Source: JAGVPT01 sp964439265 (GTDB lineage: Bacteria; Bacteroidota; Ignavibacteria; UBA10030; UBA8401). Taken from it: a stretch of DNA of 64,000 nucleotides. The notes below the pieces were generated by a model. The model worked only from the letters and a program-made list of their open reading frames with translations, did not search any database and had not been told where the DNA came from. Position numbers and translations under genes: made by a program. How positions within the stretch are numbered: the stretch's first letter is position 1; each line of letters starts with the position of its first letter. This document shows positions 50,825-58,913 of the stretch, piece by piece. The stretch is taken from contig CAYTOA010000001.1 of assembly GCA_964439265.1 (NCBI GenBank), positions 124,001-188,000 of the forward strand, read 5' to 3'.

Positions 50825-51607
50825 ATGACTAATTCAGGATCCCAAAATAAGAATCAACATAAAAACTATGAAATTCTAAATTTGATTGGATACGGGTTGG
50901 CCAAATTTGATTTGGCTTTTGTTAAAGCATTTGGGTATAAGACAAAATCTTCTTTTTATTCCCATATGATAAAGATCGGGATTGCCGAAACCGTAGGCAC
51001 GGTGAAAAATCGACAAGATTTGTTCGACCCTTTCTTTGCAAATACAAGAAAGGGTTGGTGGCAGAAAGGAAATGCATATATTCATCGGAAAATTTTTATT
51101 GATTCATTGTTTGGCAATCTTGATGTTACATCTTATGCAGATGTTGTCAAATTGTACCTTAAAGCCAAACTCAAAATAGATTTGGGAGATTTAAGGATTA
51201 CGCCAATTCTAAAGAGTAGATTCAAACAACTGCAAATAACAGGGCAAGAAGCTGAGCTTTATTTTCTCAACAACTATTCATCAATAGACGAATTCAAAGA
51301 TGGTAAACTGGAAGATGCTAGGCTTTTCGGAGACGGGTATGATTTTCAGGTTGAAGTTGAATCACATTATTTTTTAACAGAAGTAAAGGGCTTGCGAACC
51401 CAAAGTGGAAGTATTCGATTCACGCAGAACGAATATAAAAAAGCTAGGGAAGACCGAGATGACTATGCTCTTATTGTAGTGAGCAATCTTAATGAGTCTC
51501 CTAAAATCAGTCCGATTTTCAATCCAGTTAAAATCCTGGTCTTTAAAGAACAAACAATATCTCAGTCGCCGCAATTAACTTATAATACTGGTTCGATTTT
51601 ATGGTAA
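50825..51607 (+). CDS. DUF3883-domain protein, restriction-nuclease-like
   Basis: In this 260-residue protein the C-terminal half resembles DUF3883: FGDGYDFQVEVE, then FLTEVKGLR and IRFTQNEYKKAREDRDDYAL. The aspartate of GYDF and the glutamate and lysine of EVK have the spacing of a PD-(D/E)xK nuclease core. The N-terminal half is helical and unknown. The gene is clearly more AT-rich than its neighbours, which suggests recent acquisition. No methyltransferase gene is beside it, only a Vsr-like remnant whose ATG is one base away on the other strand. Confidence 0.65.
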   Translation: MTNSGSQNKNQHKNYEILNLIGYGLAKFDLAFVKAFGYKTKSSFYSHMIKIGIAETVGTVKNRQDLFDPFFANTRKGWWQKGNAYIHRKIFIDSLFGNLDVTSYADVVKLYLKAKLKIDLGDLRITPILKSRFKQLQITGQEAELYFLNNYSSIDEFKDGKLEDARLFGDGYDFQVEVESHYFLTEVKGLRTQSGSIRFTQNEYKKAREDRDDYALIVVSNLNESPKISPIFNPVKILVFKEQTISQSPQLTYNTGSILW

Positions 51608-51707
51608 ACGGACTTAATATTAGCCGGTGGGAAGTAAGAGGGGGATTAGCTGGGAATAAATAAGGTTGTTTTTAAAAAAGGATATTACTTCTTCTATCTA
51701 CTCCTGT

Positions 51708-52109
51708 CTATTTTATCCACCTTACTTTAATCTTGCTTTCCACCTGTTTAAACTCTTTATCGCCGGTCACAAGTTCGCACTTCTTTTTCATTGCCAGAGC
51801 CGCAGCAAAACAATCTGCGAACGACATTTTGTTGAAAGCCTTTAGTTCTGCAGCGGTTCGGGTCAATTCTTTGTCTGCATCGACCACCTGGATCGGCAGC
51901 GCGTGCAAAGTGTCTTCTGCCAGTTTCGCCGTCTTTTCACCGCCGGTGCGATAGCCGTGATATAGAACTTCTCCCCAGTTGACAACGCACATGTATGCTA
52001 TGCGGTCCTTTAAAACACATTCGTCGAGCACGGCGGAGACCTCGTCGTAGCCTTCTTCGCGTTCCAGAAAAGAAATCAAGGCGTAGCTGTCTAATACTGT
52101 TGCTTTCAT
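51708..52109 (-). CDS. PIN-domain toxin (VapC type)
   Basis: This 133-residue PIN nuclease has acidic site residues D7 (VLDSYALI), E47 (NWGEVLYH), D99 (SFADCFAAAL) and D117 (TGDKEF), all present. VapC toxins cut RNA, often initiator tRNA or rRNA loops. It overlaps the upstream antitoxin gene by 4 bases (ATGA), the usual arrangement of a type II toxin-antitoxin pair. Confidence 0.92.
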   Translation of the reverse strand: MKATVLDSYALISFLEREEGYDEVSAVLDECVLKDRIAYMCVVNWGEVLYHGYRTGGEKTAKLAEDTLHALPIQVVDADKELTRTAAELKAFNKMSFADCFAAALAMKKKCELVTGDKEFKQVESKIKVRWIK

Positions 52110-52336
52110 AACTCGCGCTCCCGTTTCTTGTCATCCATGAGCGACTTGAGCATTTTGCCATCTGTCCCCAAAATGCCAGCAAGGCTTTCAAAATAGTTTT
52201 TGTCGAGGGGCTGGATGATAAGCTTCCCGTTCTGCTCGATGAATGCGATCTTTGTCCCCTTTTTTATTCCGAACTTACGGCGGATGCTCGCCGGAACGAC
52301 AACCTGTCCTTTAACGGTTACAACTGATGTTTCCAT
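52106..52336 (-). CDS. AbrB/MazE-type antitoxin
   Basis: The 76-residue protein has an N-terminal swapped-hairpin AbrB DNA-binding fold (VTVKGQVVVPASIRRKFGI, then GTKIAFIEQNGKLI) and a charged C-terminal tail that would bind the toxin. As usual it precedes its toxin and probably represses the shared promoter, where a palindrome overlaps the -10 element. Confidence 0.92.
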   Translation of the reverse strand: METSVVTVKGQVVVPASIRRKFGIKKGTKIAFIEQNGKLIIQPLDKNYFESLAGILGTDGKMLKSLMDDKKREREL

Positions 52337-52338
52337 GG

Positions 52339-52387
52339 GTATCCTCTTTGTTTTCTAAAGGATACAACAATCTTATATGTAAGTCAA
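52339..52387 (-). promoter_or_regulatory. Toxin-antitoxin promoter with overlapping palindrome
   Basis: TTGACT (52387-52382), 17 bases, TATCCT (52364-52359). The inverted repeat GTATCCT-N13-AGGATAC (52339-52365) covers the -10 and the transcript start and is the likely antitoxin operator. Confidence 0.65.
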
Positions 52388-52495
52388 GAAAAGAATAGAC
52401 TTACTTTATCTTTTTACTTACTACCTGTAGATTTCTCAAATTAGTGTTTACGGAGGTTTTTCAGTCAACAGTCTGCATGCTGTCTGCGTAATTGC

Positions 52496-52524
52496 TTGGA
52501 ATTTTAACCCGTTTTCCCTACTTT
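52496..52524 (+). promoter_or_regulatory. Candidate promoter of fbp
   Basis: TTGGAA-N17-TACTTT, with a leader of about 40 bases before fbp. Confidence 0.45.
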
Positions 52525-52569
52525 CATTTCAGCAGGTCTTTTTCCTAATCTCTGCAACCTGAGTAACCA

Positions 52570-53583
52570 ATGTCTCAAAAAGTCGTCACCATTGAACGGT
52601 ATATTATTGAAGGAGAACGGCAGCATCCCGGAGCGACGGGGAATTTCTCCGCCGTCCTGCGGGATTTGACGCTCGCGATCAAAGTGATCTGGCGCGAGGT
52701 GAGCAAGGCAGGATTGGTTAATATTCTTGGATTGGCCGGGAAAGAAAATATCCACGGCGATGTTGTGAAGAAACTGGACGTCTTTGCCGACGAGGCGATC
52801 TATAAAGCAATGGACCATGGCGGTCATCTGTGCGTCATGGCGTCGGAAGAGAATGAAGATGTCCTGCACATCCCGGACGACTATCCGAAAGGAAAGTACG
52901 TTCTCCTCTTCGACCCGCTCGACGGTTCGTCCAACATTGACGCGAATGTCACTATCGGGACTATCTTTTCCATCTACCGCCGCGTGTCAATTTCAGGCAA
53001 GGGAACTCTCGCCGATTGCATTCAGCCGGGCTACAAGCAGATTGCAGCAGGGTATGTTGTGTATGGATCAAGTACCATGCTCGTATACACAACCGGCGAC
53101 GGCGTGCATGGCTTCACGCTTGACCCCAGCATCGGCGAATTTCTTTTATCACATGAAAACATCCAGGTTCCGAAACACGGGAAGATCTACAGCGCGAACG
53201 AAGGGAATTACCGCTATTGGGATGGTGGTGTCAAACACTACATCAAATATCTTCAAGAAGAAGATAAAAATACGGGACGGCCGTATTCCGGGAGATATAT
53301 CGGGTCGATGGTCGCGGATATTCACCGCACGCTGCTGTACGGAGGGATCTTCTTATATCCCGGAGACACGCGGTACCCTCATGGAAAACTCCGATTGATG
53401 TATGAGGCGAACCCGATGTCCTTCATCATCGAACAGGCGGGCGGGGCGGCGACCGACGGCAGCAGAAGAATCCTTGACATCGTACCTGAATCGCTCCACC
53501 AAAAGACCCCTCTTTTTGTCGGAAGCGAAGAGGACGTCGCGCAATGCAGTGAATTTCTTCGTGGGCGCTCGCATGCAGATTAA
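52570..53583 (+). CDS. fbp: Fructose-1,6-bisphosphatase class 1
   Basis: The 337-residue gluconeogenic enzyme removes the 1-phosphate of fructose 1,6-bisphosphate. The magnesium site is ASEENEDV and LFDPLDGSSNIDANVTIGTI; substrate-site motifs include NEGNYRYW, SGRYIGSMVADIHRTLLYGG and KLRLMYEANPMSFIIEQAGG. Length is standard. Its last 11 bases overlap the start of the following exonuclease gene. Confidence 0.97.
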   Translation: MSQKVVTIERYIIEGERQHPGATGNFSAVLRDLTLAIKVIWREVSKAGLVNILGLAGKENIHGDVVKKLDVFADEAIYKAMDHGGHLCVMASEENEDVLHIPDDYPKGKYVLLFDPLDGSSNIDANVTIGTIFSIYRRVSISGKGTLADCIQPGYKQIAAGYVVYGSSTMLVYTTGDGVHGFTLDPSIGEFLLSHENIQVPKHGKIYSANEGNYRYWDGGVKHYIKYLQEEDKNTGRPYSGRYIGSMVADIHRTLLYGGIFLYPGDTRYPHGKLRLMYEANPMSFIIEQAGGAATDGSRRILDIVPESLHQKTPLFVGSEEDVAQCSEFLRGRSHAD

Positions 53584-54166
53584 TCCCGCAGAGATCCTGA
53601 ATCAGTCCATTGCCGCGACAACGTTCGTTGTCATCGACGTAGAAACAACCGGCCTGTCTCCGCGGGACGGCGGCATCACGGAAATTGCAATGATCAAAGT
53701 TCGCAACGGTTTGTTGTGGGATGAATATACTACGCTAGTCAACCCGCTCATTCCGATTCCCTATGAAGTCACGGAATTGACAGGGATTGATGATGCCATG
53801 GTCGCGGACGCTCCAGCGGCGGATGAGGTGGCTCCCGCGATCGCTGAATTCCTCGGCGACGGCGTCTTCACCGCGCATAACGCACCGTTCGATTTAGGAT
53901 TCGTGAACAGTACTCTGTCGAGGGGAAAGATCGAACGCATTCAGAATCCTGTGGTCTGCACGTGCAAGCTGGCCCGCCGCCTGCTTCCGAACCTGTACAG
54001 TAAATCGCTCGGTCCAGTGGCCAAAGAATTGGGAATCCGTAACTCGCAGCGTCACCGGGCTGCCGGGGATGCCTACGCAACAGCTCAGGTGCTGATTCAT
54101 TTTTTACGCAGGCTGGAAGAGGAATTTGACGTCGTTGATTTGAATGGAGTGATGCGGTTTCAATAG
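53573..54166 (+). CDS. DnaQ/epsilon-type 3'-5' exonuclease
   Basis: This 197-residue DEDDh exonuclease has motif I VIDVETTGLSPRDGGITEI, motif II FTAHNAPFDLGFVNS and motif III HRAAGDAYATAQ, with the active histidine before the last aspartate. It is stand-alone and not fused to a UvrC or polymerase domain; a proofreading subunit or a general trimming nuclease are both possible. The ATG overlaps the fbp end. A bidirectional terminator follows. Confidence 0.92.
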   Translation: MQINPAEILNQSIAATTFVVIDVETTGLSPRDGGITEIAMIKVRNGLLWDEYTTLVNPLIPIPYEVTELTGIDDAMVADAPAADEVAPAIAEFLGDGVFTAHNAPFDLGFVNSTLSRGKIERIQNPVVCTCKLARRLLPNLYSKSLGPVAKELGIRNSQRHRAAGDAYATAQVLIHFLRRLEEEFDVVDLNGVMRFQ

Positions 54167-54183
54167 AGTTAAGGCGGAAAATG

Positions 54184-54218
54184 AAAAGGCCGGCATCGAT
54201 CAATGAAGCCGGCCTTTT
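54184..54218. terminator. Bidirectional terminator
   Basis: AAAAGGCCGGC and GCCGGCCTTTT are perfect complements around a 13-base loop, placed between the converging exonuclease and YbgF-like genes, giving a T run on both strands. Confidence 0.93.
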
Positions 54219-54235
54219 CCTGTTCTATCAATTCG

Positions 54236-55060
54236 TTACTTTATCTTTGCCTGTGCTCTTTGCAGGTACTCGCTGTTGGGGTACAGCTCTACAAATTTCT
54301 TGTACTCGACCTGCGCTTGCTGACGATTTCCCATCCGTTCATAACTTTGCGCGATCATGAACTGAGAATCGTCTTTCTTCTCCGAAATCCTAAACTTCAG
54401 CACTTCGTCGAAATGCTGTATCGCCGTTTTGTATTCGTGCATTCCGAAGTGACAGAGACCGATCCAATAGTGGCAATTATCGGCATAGTCGGACCTGATT
54501 CCGCCGTCGAGCAGTGATTGAAACTCGCTTATCGCCTCTTTGAATTTTCGTTCCTTCGCAAGCGAGACCGCGCCTTCGTAGTGCTGGATATTTGCGTCGC
54601 TCGATCTGCCCGCAGGAGCTCTCTTCATCGACATTGAACTTCCAGATGCTGCCGATGACGGCTTTGCTGCCTTTTCCTGTGCCGTGATCTGAGCCGCTTC
54701 AAGATCAGAAACTTTGGCCATGAGGTCTTTATTCTTTTGATCCGAGGCGTCGAGCTTTTGCTGGAGTTGAATATTCTCCGTCTTGATTTCCTCTATCTGC
54801 TGCTGAAGCATCTCTTCTTTGGTCGGTGGGGCTTGCTGCACCATCGCGGTCGTATCGGTAGGGGCTGCAATGGCCGTTGTGTCATGGGCGATCATCGTTG
54901 AATCGGAATGGACCGCGGCGGTGTCGATCTTTGTTGAATCCGTTTGAGTCGTCTCCGAAGAACCGCCGCATCCGATGAAGCCTGCAAACGCGATGAGTGC
55001 CACAAAACCAACTGCCTGACGAGCAGTTACTCTCGCCATGCTGGGTATCCAGGAAGCCAT
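54236..55060 (-). CDS. Lipoprotein with coiled coil and TPR repeats (YbgF/CpoB-like)
   Basis: The 274-residue precursor has an N-terminal hydrophobic segment ending in the lipobox GFIGC. A threonine/serine-rich linker follows, then a coiled coil (about 85-120) and three TPR units (IQHYEGAVSLAKERKFKEA, then ADNCHYWIGLCHFGMHEY and SQFMIAQSYERMGNRQQA). The order coiled coil plus TPR matches CpoB/YbgF, which works with Tol-Pal, but no tol or pal gene is nearby. CGGAGGATCT is a strong ribosome binding site. It stands alone with its own promoter. Confidence 0.82.
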   Translation of the reverse strand: MASWIPSMARVTARQAVGFVALIAFAGFIGCGGSSETTQTDSTKIDTAAVHSDSTMIAHDTTAIAAPTDTTAMVQQAPPTKEEMLQQQIEEIKTENIQLQQKLDASDQKNKDLMAKVSDLEAAQITAQEKAAKPSSAASGSSMSMKRAPAGRSSDANIQHYEGAVSLAKERKFKEAISEFQSLLDGGIRSDYADNCHYWIGLCHFGMHEYKTAIQHFDEVLKFRISEKKDDSQFMIAQSYERMGNRQQAQVEYKKFVELYPNSEYLQRAQAKIK

Positions 55061-55126
55061 AGATCCTCCGAACGATTGTTCAACATATGGTGTGTCAGTG
55101 AGTAGGTTCGCAACGCATTGAATGCT

Positions 55127-55155
55127 AATGTATTAAAGGCTCGTTTGAAAGTCAA
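55127..55155 (-). promoter_or_regulatory. Sigma-70 promoter of the YbgF-like gene
   Basis: TTGACT-N17-TACATT, about 65 bases upstream of the start codon. Confidence 0.7.
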
Positions 55156-55286
55156 GTATGCGGTGAGAAATAGTTTACCCGCGCCCTGATGTGACCTAGA
55201 ACTCCGAGAACTGCTCGCTTGTGCTCGGCGAATTTCAAAGAAGGCTTTGAAAACGTGCATTTAATTGACATTCTGGCTAAAAACAT

Positions 55287-55513
55287 TTATTTTCGAAATG
55301 TATAATTAATGCCGAAATGTGAATTACTGTAAATATCCTTGCCGATCAGGTCTTGCACATATTCGCCCACCTCTTGGTCTTTACACTCTGATCGGCAGAG
55401 GTATTTTTTGAACGAACCACCCTCTTACGATGTAGTGCGCAGCATTCGAAGATCCCTCCAGCCTGAACGCCGATACCCGCGACTTGAAGATTCTCATTGA
55501 AGAAACGCCGCAT
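55287..55513 (-). pseudogene. Possible remnant of an outer-membrane protein, frameshifted
   Basis: The 500-base gap before trpB2 reads on the minus strand as two overlapping protein-like frames. The first (ATG at 55513) gives NLQVAGIGVQAGGIFE, a barrel-strand pattern. The second ends GKDIYSNSHFGINYTFRK and TAA at 55287, the type of C-terminal strand seen in outer-membrane barrels. A frameshift near 55410 would join them. No intact gene is present. Confidence 0.35.
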
Positions 55514-55577
55514 CGTATCCTTTGCTGAAAATTAATTTTCAATTATTGTCCTCTCATCATTTGATGGAGTTAGCACT

Positions 55578-56945
55578 ATGAGCGATCAATATAAATTCTT
55601 GCTTGATGAAAGAAAGATTCCCAAGGCGTGGTACAACATCAACGCCGATATGCCGGTGGCTCCCGCCCCCGTTTTGCATCCTGGAACAATGCAGCCCGTC
55701 ACTCCCGATTTCCTCAGCGTTCTCTTCCCGATGAACCTAATCATGCAGGAAGTAAGCACGGAACGATGGATTGAAATTCCGGATCCTGTGCGGGAAGTTT
55801 ACAAATTGTGGCGGCCGACGCCCATGCATCGCGCGGTGCGCCTGGAAAAGGCGATCGGAACGCCCGCCCATATTTATTACAAATATGAAGGCGTAAGTCC
55901 GGTCGGCTCGCACAAGCCGAATACTGCCGTTCCTCAGGCTTTTTTTAACAAGGACGCAGGGACAAAAGCGCTGACTACGGAAACGGGCGCGGGCCAATGG
56001 GGATCAGCCCTCGCGATGGCGTGTAATTTTTTTGGATTGGACCTGGAAGTATACATGGTAAAAGTATCGTACCATCAGAAGCCGTACCGGCGGATTATCA
56101 TGGAGAATTTCGGAGCGCGGGTCTATGCAAGTCCAACCGACAGGACTCAATTCGGAAGGAAAGTATTAGCTGAACATCCCGATTCGCAGGGATCTCTCGG
56201 AATGGCAATATCTGAGGCGGTTGAAGTTGCCGCGACAAGCGGCGGGACAAAGAAATACAGTCTCGGATCCGTACTCGGGCATGTTCTCATGCATCAAACA
56301 GTGATCGGCATCGAGGCGCTTGAACAAATGGAAATGGCCGGCGAATATCCGGATATCGTCATCGGCTGCGCCGGCGGCGGGTCGAACTTTGCAGGATTTG
56401 CGTTCCCGTTCGTCCACCAGAATCTTACCAACGGCAAGAAAGCGAGAATTATCGCCGTCGAGCCCGCATCGTGTCCGAGTCTGACAAAGGGCAAATATAC
56501 GTACGACTACGGCGATGCCGCGGCAATGGCTCCGATCGTCAAGATGCACACCCTCGGGCACACATTTATGCCGCCGGGAATACACGCCGGCGGACTTCGC
56601 TATCACGGAATGGCGCCGAGCGTCAGCGCGTTGGTCGACCACGGCGACATTGAGGCGCAAGCAGTGAATCAACTGGAAACGTTTGAGGCTGCGGTGAAGT
56701 TTTCGCAATCGGAGGGGATCATCCCGGCGCCCGAATCAGCCCACGCGATACGCGTCGCCATCAACGAAGCGTTGAAGTGCAAACAAACCGGCGAGAAGAA
56801 GGTGATCGCATTCAACCTCTCGGGCCACGGGCATTTCGACATGACGGCATACGAACAATATCGATTGGGAGAACTCCAGGACTTTGAATATCCTTCTGCT
56901 GCGATCGAGGAAGCGATGACTCACCTTCCCAAAGTTCCTGCGTGA
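55578..56945 (+). CDS. trpB2: Tryptophan synthase beta chain, TrpB2 type
   Basis: The 455-residue PLP enzyme of the TrpB2 branch is longer than TrpB1 and carries an N-terminal extension. PLP lysine lies in VGSHKPNTAVPQA; TTETGAGQWGSALAMAC and IGCAGGGSNFAGFAF are cofactor-binding motifs, and the end holds FNLSGHGHFDM. TrpB2 can make tryptophan from indole and serine and often works without TrpA. No other trp gene is in the window. A strong hairpin terminator follows. Confidence 0.95.
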   Translation: MSDQYKFLLDERKIPKAWYNINADMPVAPAPVLHPGTMQPVTPDFLSVLFPMNLIMQEVSTERWIEIPDPVREVYKLWRPTPMHRAVRLEKAIGTPAHIYYKYEGVSPVGSHKPNTAVPQAFFNKDAGTKALTTETGAGQWGSALAMACNFFGLDLEVYMVKVSYHQKPYRRIIMENFGARVYASPTDRTQFGRKVLAEHPDSQGSLGMAISEAVEVAATSGGTKKYSLGSVLGHVLMHQTVIGIEALEQMEMAGEYPDIVIGCAGGGSNFAGFAFPFVHQNLTNGKKARIIAVEPASCPSLTKGKYTYDYGDAAAMAPIVKMHTLGHTFMPPGIHAGGLRYHGMAPSVSALVDHGDIEAQAVNQLETFEAAVKFSQSEGIIPAPESAHAIRVAINEALKCKQTGEKKVIAFNLSGHGHFDMTAYEQYRLGELQDFEYPSAAIEEAMTHLPKVPA

Positions 56946-56957
56946 TGTGTACTTCGT

Positions 56958-57026
56958 CTCACGCGAAGGCGCGAAGATACCACTTAGGATCATCTTGCGA
57001 CTTTGCGTCTTTGCGTGAGCATTTTT
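56958..57026 (+). terminator. Terminator made of the CACGCAAAG-type repeat
   Basis: CTCACGCGAAGGCGCGAAG (56958-56976) and CTTTGCGTCTTTGCGTGAG (57001-57019) form a 19-bp RNA stem in which the three differences are G-U pairs, then CATTTTTTT. It terminates trpB2. The arms are iterations of the word CGCAAAG. Confidence 0.85.
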
Positions 57027-57935
57027 TTAGAAGGACGAATTGCGCCTGGCTTCCTCAGCGATCAGCTTTTGAATCATTTGCACGACATCGTCGGGAACCC
57101 CGTCCGCATGTTTGGATTGCAATCTCATGTCGCACACCTCGTTCACATAATCGACGACGACGAACGTATTGCCTTCGGTAACCGCGATCTCGGATGAAAA
57201 AAAATCGAGGCCGCATATTTTCTGTATTTTCTTCATTGATTCTCTCAGCGCGGAGAGGCCGTAATGCTCTTCTTCATCCGGGCCGACGCGCCGGTAAATA
57301 TGCGTGACGTCGTTCCACCAGCAGGGAATAATTTCGCCGAAGGCGTAGAGCACGCGGAACCACGCTTTGGTCTCGCCCAGGAATCTCGGTTTTACGGTTT
57401 CCTGCAAGAGGTATTTGTCGTTCTTATGATGCTGCCGCGTTTCAATGACGTCCTTCAGGGACTCCGCTCCAAGAACTACTCCGATACCGCCTCCCGTTGT
57501 GTTGGCAGGTTTAATGATAAACGGTCTGCCTAACCTTGCGAGTTCAGAAAGACTCAACTCCAGTTCTTTCTTCTTATTGAACGGCGAAATAATGATTGTG
57601 TACGGCACATAAAGCCCGTTCGTGATGAACTCCAGGTGCATCGTTGCTTTGTCCTTTGCTCGGTCGACTTGTTCGTCCATGTTAAAGAAACGCGTTGAGG
57701 TTTTGGTCAGGAAGCGGACGAGCGGCTTATACGTTTCGTCGTCGTCCGATGCCCGGTCCAGAAAGGAGCGAAAGGCGATTTCGCCCGCCCGCAATCGTTG
57801 AAGAGTCTCCAAAACATTGGCAGGTTCAACCCGGTACGTCGTCAACCCCAATGCCGCACATGCACGTTCGGTACCGGCGACAAAGTCGGCATCGTACACC
57901 CAATTCCACGCAAGCCCGAGAGAGAATGTTTCCAT
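57027..57935 (-). CDS. ATP-grasp-fold protein of unknown function
   Basis: The 302-residue protein is RimK/ATP-grasp-like: a helical N-terminus, then GRPFIIKPANTTGGGIGVVL as the ATP-binding strand-loop, KYLLQETVKP as the adenine-site strand, and VVVDYVNEVCDM near the C-terminus as the metal-binding end. ATP-grasp enzymes join a carboxylate to an amine or thiol through an acyl-phosphate. The substrate is unknown. The start is set at METFSLGLAWN; 45 further codons are open upstream but look unlike protein. It lies 150 bases downstream of the SpoU methyltransferase. Confidence 0.72.
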   Translation of the reverse strand: METFSLGLAWNWVYDADFVAGTERACAALGLTTYRVEPANVLETLQRLRAGEIAFRSFLDRASDDDETYKPLVRFLTKTSTRFFNMDEQVDRAKDKATMHLEFITNGLYVPYTIIISPFNKKKELELSLSELARLGRPFIIKPANTTGGGIGVVLGAESLKDVIETRQHHKNDKYLLQETVKPRFLGETKAWFRVLYAFGEIIPCWWNDVTHIYRRVGPDEEEHYGLSALRESMKKIQKICGLDFFSSEIAVTEGNTFVVVDYVNEVCDMRLQSKHADGVPDDVVQMIQKLIAEEARRNSSF

Positions 57936-58085
57936 CGTCCAAAATAACCAAAAAGTTTTATGAAGGCGCAAGCCTGAGGTGCGAAGCTTTGGTGAATCTA
58001 CGACCTTCGCCGTAGAGATTGAAAAGTAATGTAATACATAATCGCAATTCAGCGGATGCCATGGCATCACGACATGCGAACAACT

Positions 58086-58913
58086 CTAGAGAGCTTTCAA
58101 TGCCCGCTGCCGCCTGACTTCGTACATGATGACGGCGCTCGCACTTGCGACATTGAGCGAGTCCACTCCGGTCATCATGGGAATTGTGGCCTCGACATCG
58201 CAGGCGGCGAGCACGCGCTCAGAGATGCCGTGTCCTTCGCCTCCCAGTACGACGCAGCAATTTCCGGAAAAGTCAACGCTGTCGATCTGGATGTTCGTCG
58301 GCCGGGGATGAGCGGCTATGATCGTGACGTTGTACTCTGAACGGATCCTTCGCAAATCGCTGGCGATATCCGTGAGATAGATGATAGGTAATGAAAATAT
58401 ATTTCCCATTGAGTTCCGGACCGACCGCCGGAGGTAGGGGTCGCACGATGTCTCCCCGACGAGCAATGCGCTCGCGCCAAACGATGCGCAATTGCGTACA
58501 ATGACGCCCAGGTTTTCCGAGTTCATAATCGCATCGGCCGCCGCAAAGAAGAGAGGGCGTTCCGCTTCAGCGGCCACCCCCTCGAGCGTTGCTCGTTCAG
58601 GGACTTGTGCCACAGCCATGATTCCCTTGTGGAGCTGGAATCCTACAATTGCCTCCATCAATTCTTTCCGGGCGATATAGACACTGATGGTTTCTTTCCG
58701 TGTCTCTAGCAGCGTCCTGTATTGTGAAAACCACTCTTCGGTCAACAAGATGGAAATTGATCTGACCGGGCTGCTGAGTAATCGTCGGACGACTTTTTCT
58801 CCTTCAGCAACAAAGATCCCTTCTTTCTGATGTTCCAGAGGCCGTTTGAGCGTGCGGTAGGTCTCAAGATGAGGGTGCTCAACTGAGCCGACATATGTGA
58901 TGATTAACGGCAT
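58086..58913 (-). CDS. TrmH/SpoU-family RNA 2'-O-methyltransferase
   Basis: This 275-residue SPOUT methyltransferase has an N-terminal substrate-binding region (VAEGEKVVRRLL). Motif 1 is ENLGVIVRNCASFGA, motif 2 VVLGGEGHGIS and motif 3 IPMMTGVDSLNVASASAVIMYE, which forms the SAM-binding knot. It probably methylates a ribose in rRNA or tRNA; the exact target cannot be assigned. Confidence 0.93.
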   Translation of the reverse strand: MPLIITYVGSVEHPHLETYRTLKRPLEHQKEGIFVAEGEKVVRRLLSSPVRSISILLTEEWFSQYRTLLETRKETISVYIARKELMEAIVGFQLHKGIMAVAQVPERATLEGVAAEAERPLFFAAADAIMNSENLGVIVRNCASFGASALLVGETSCDPYLRRSVRNSMGNIFSLPIIYLTDIASDLRRIRSEYNVTIIAAHPRPTNIQIDSVDFSGNCCVVLGGEGHGISERVLAACDVEATIPMMTGVDSLNVASASAVIMYEVRRQRALKAL

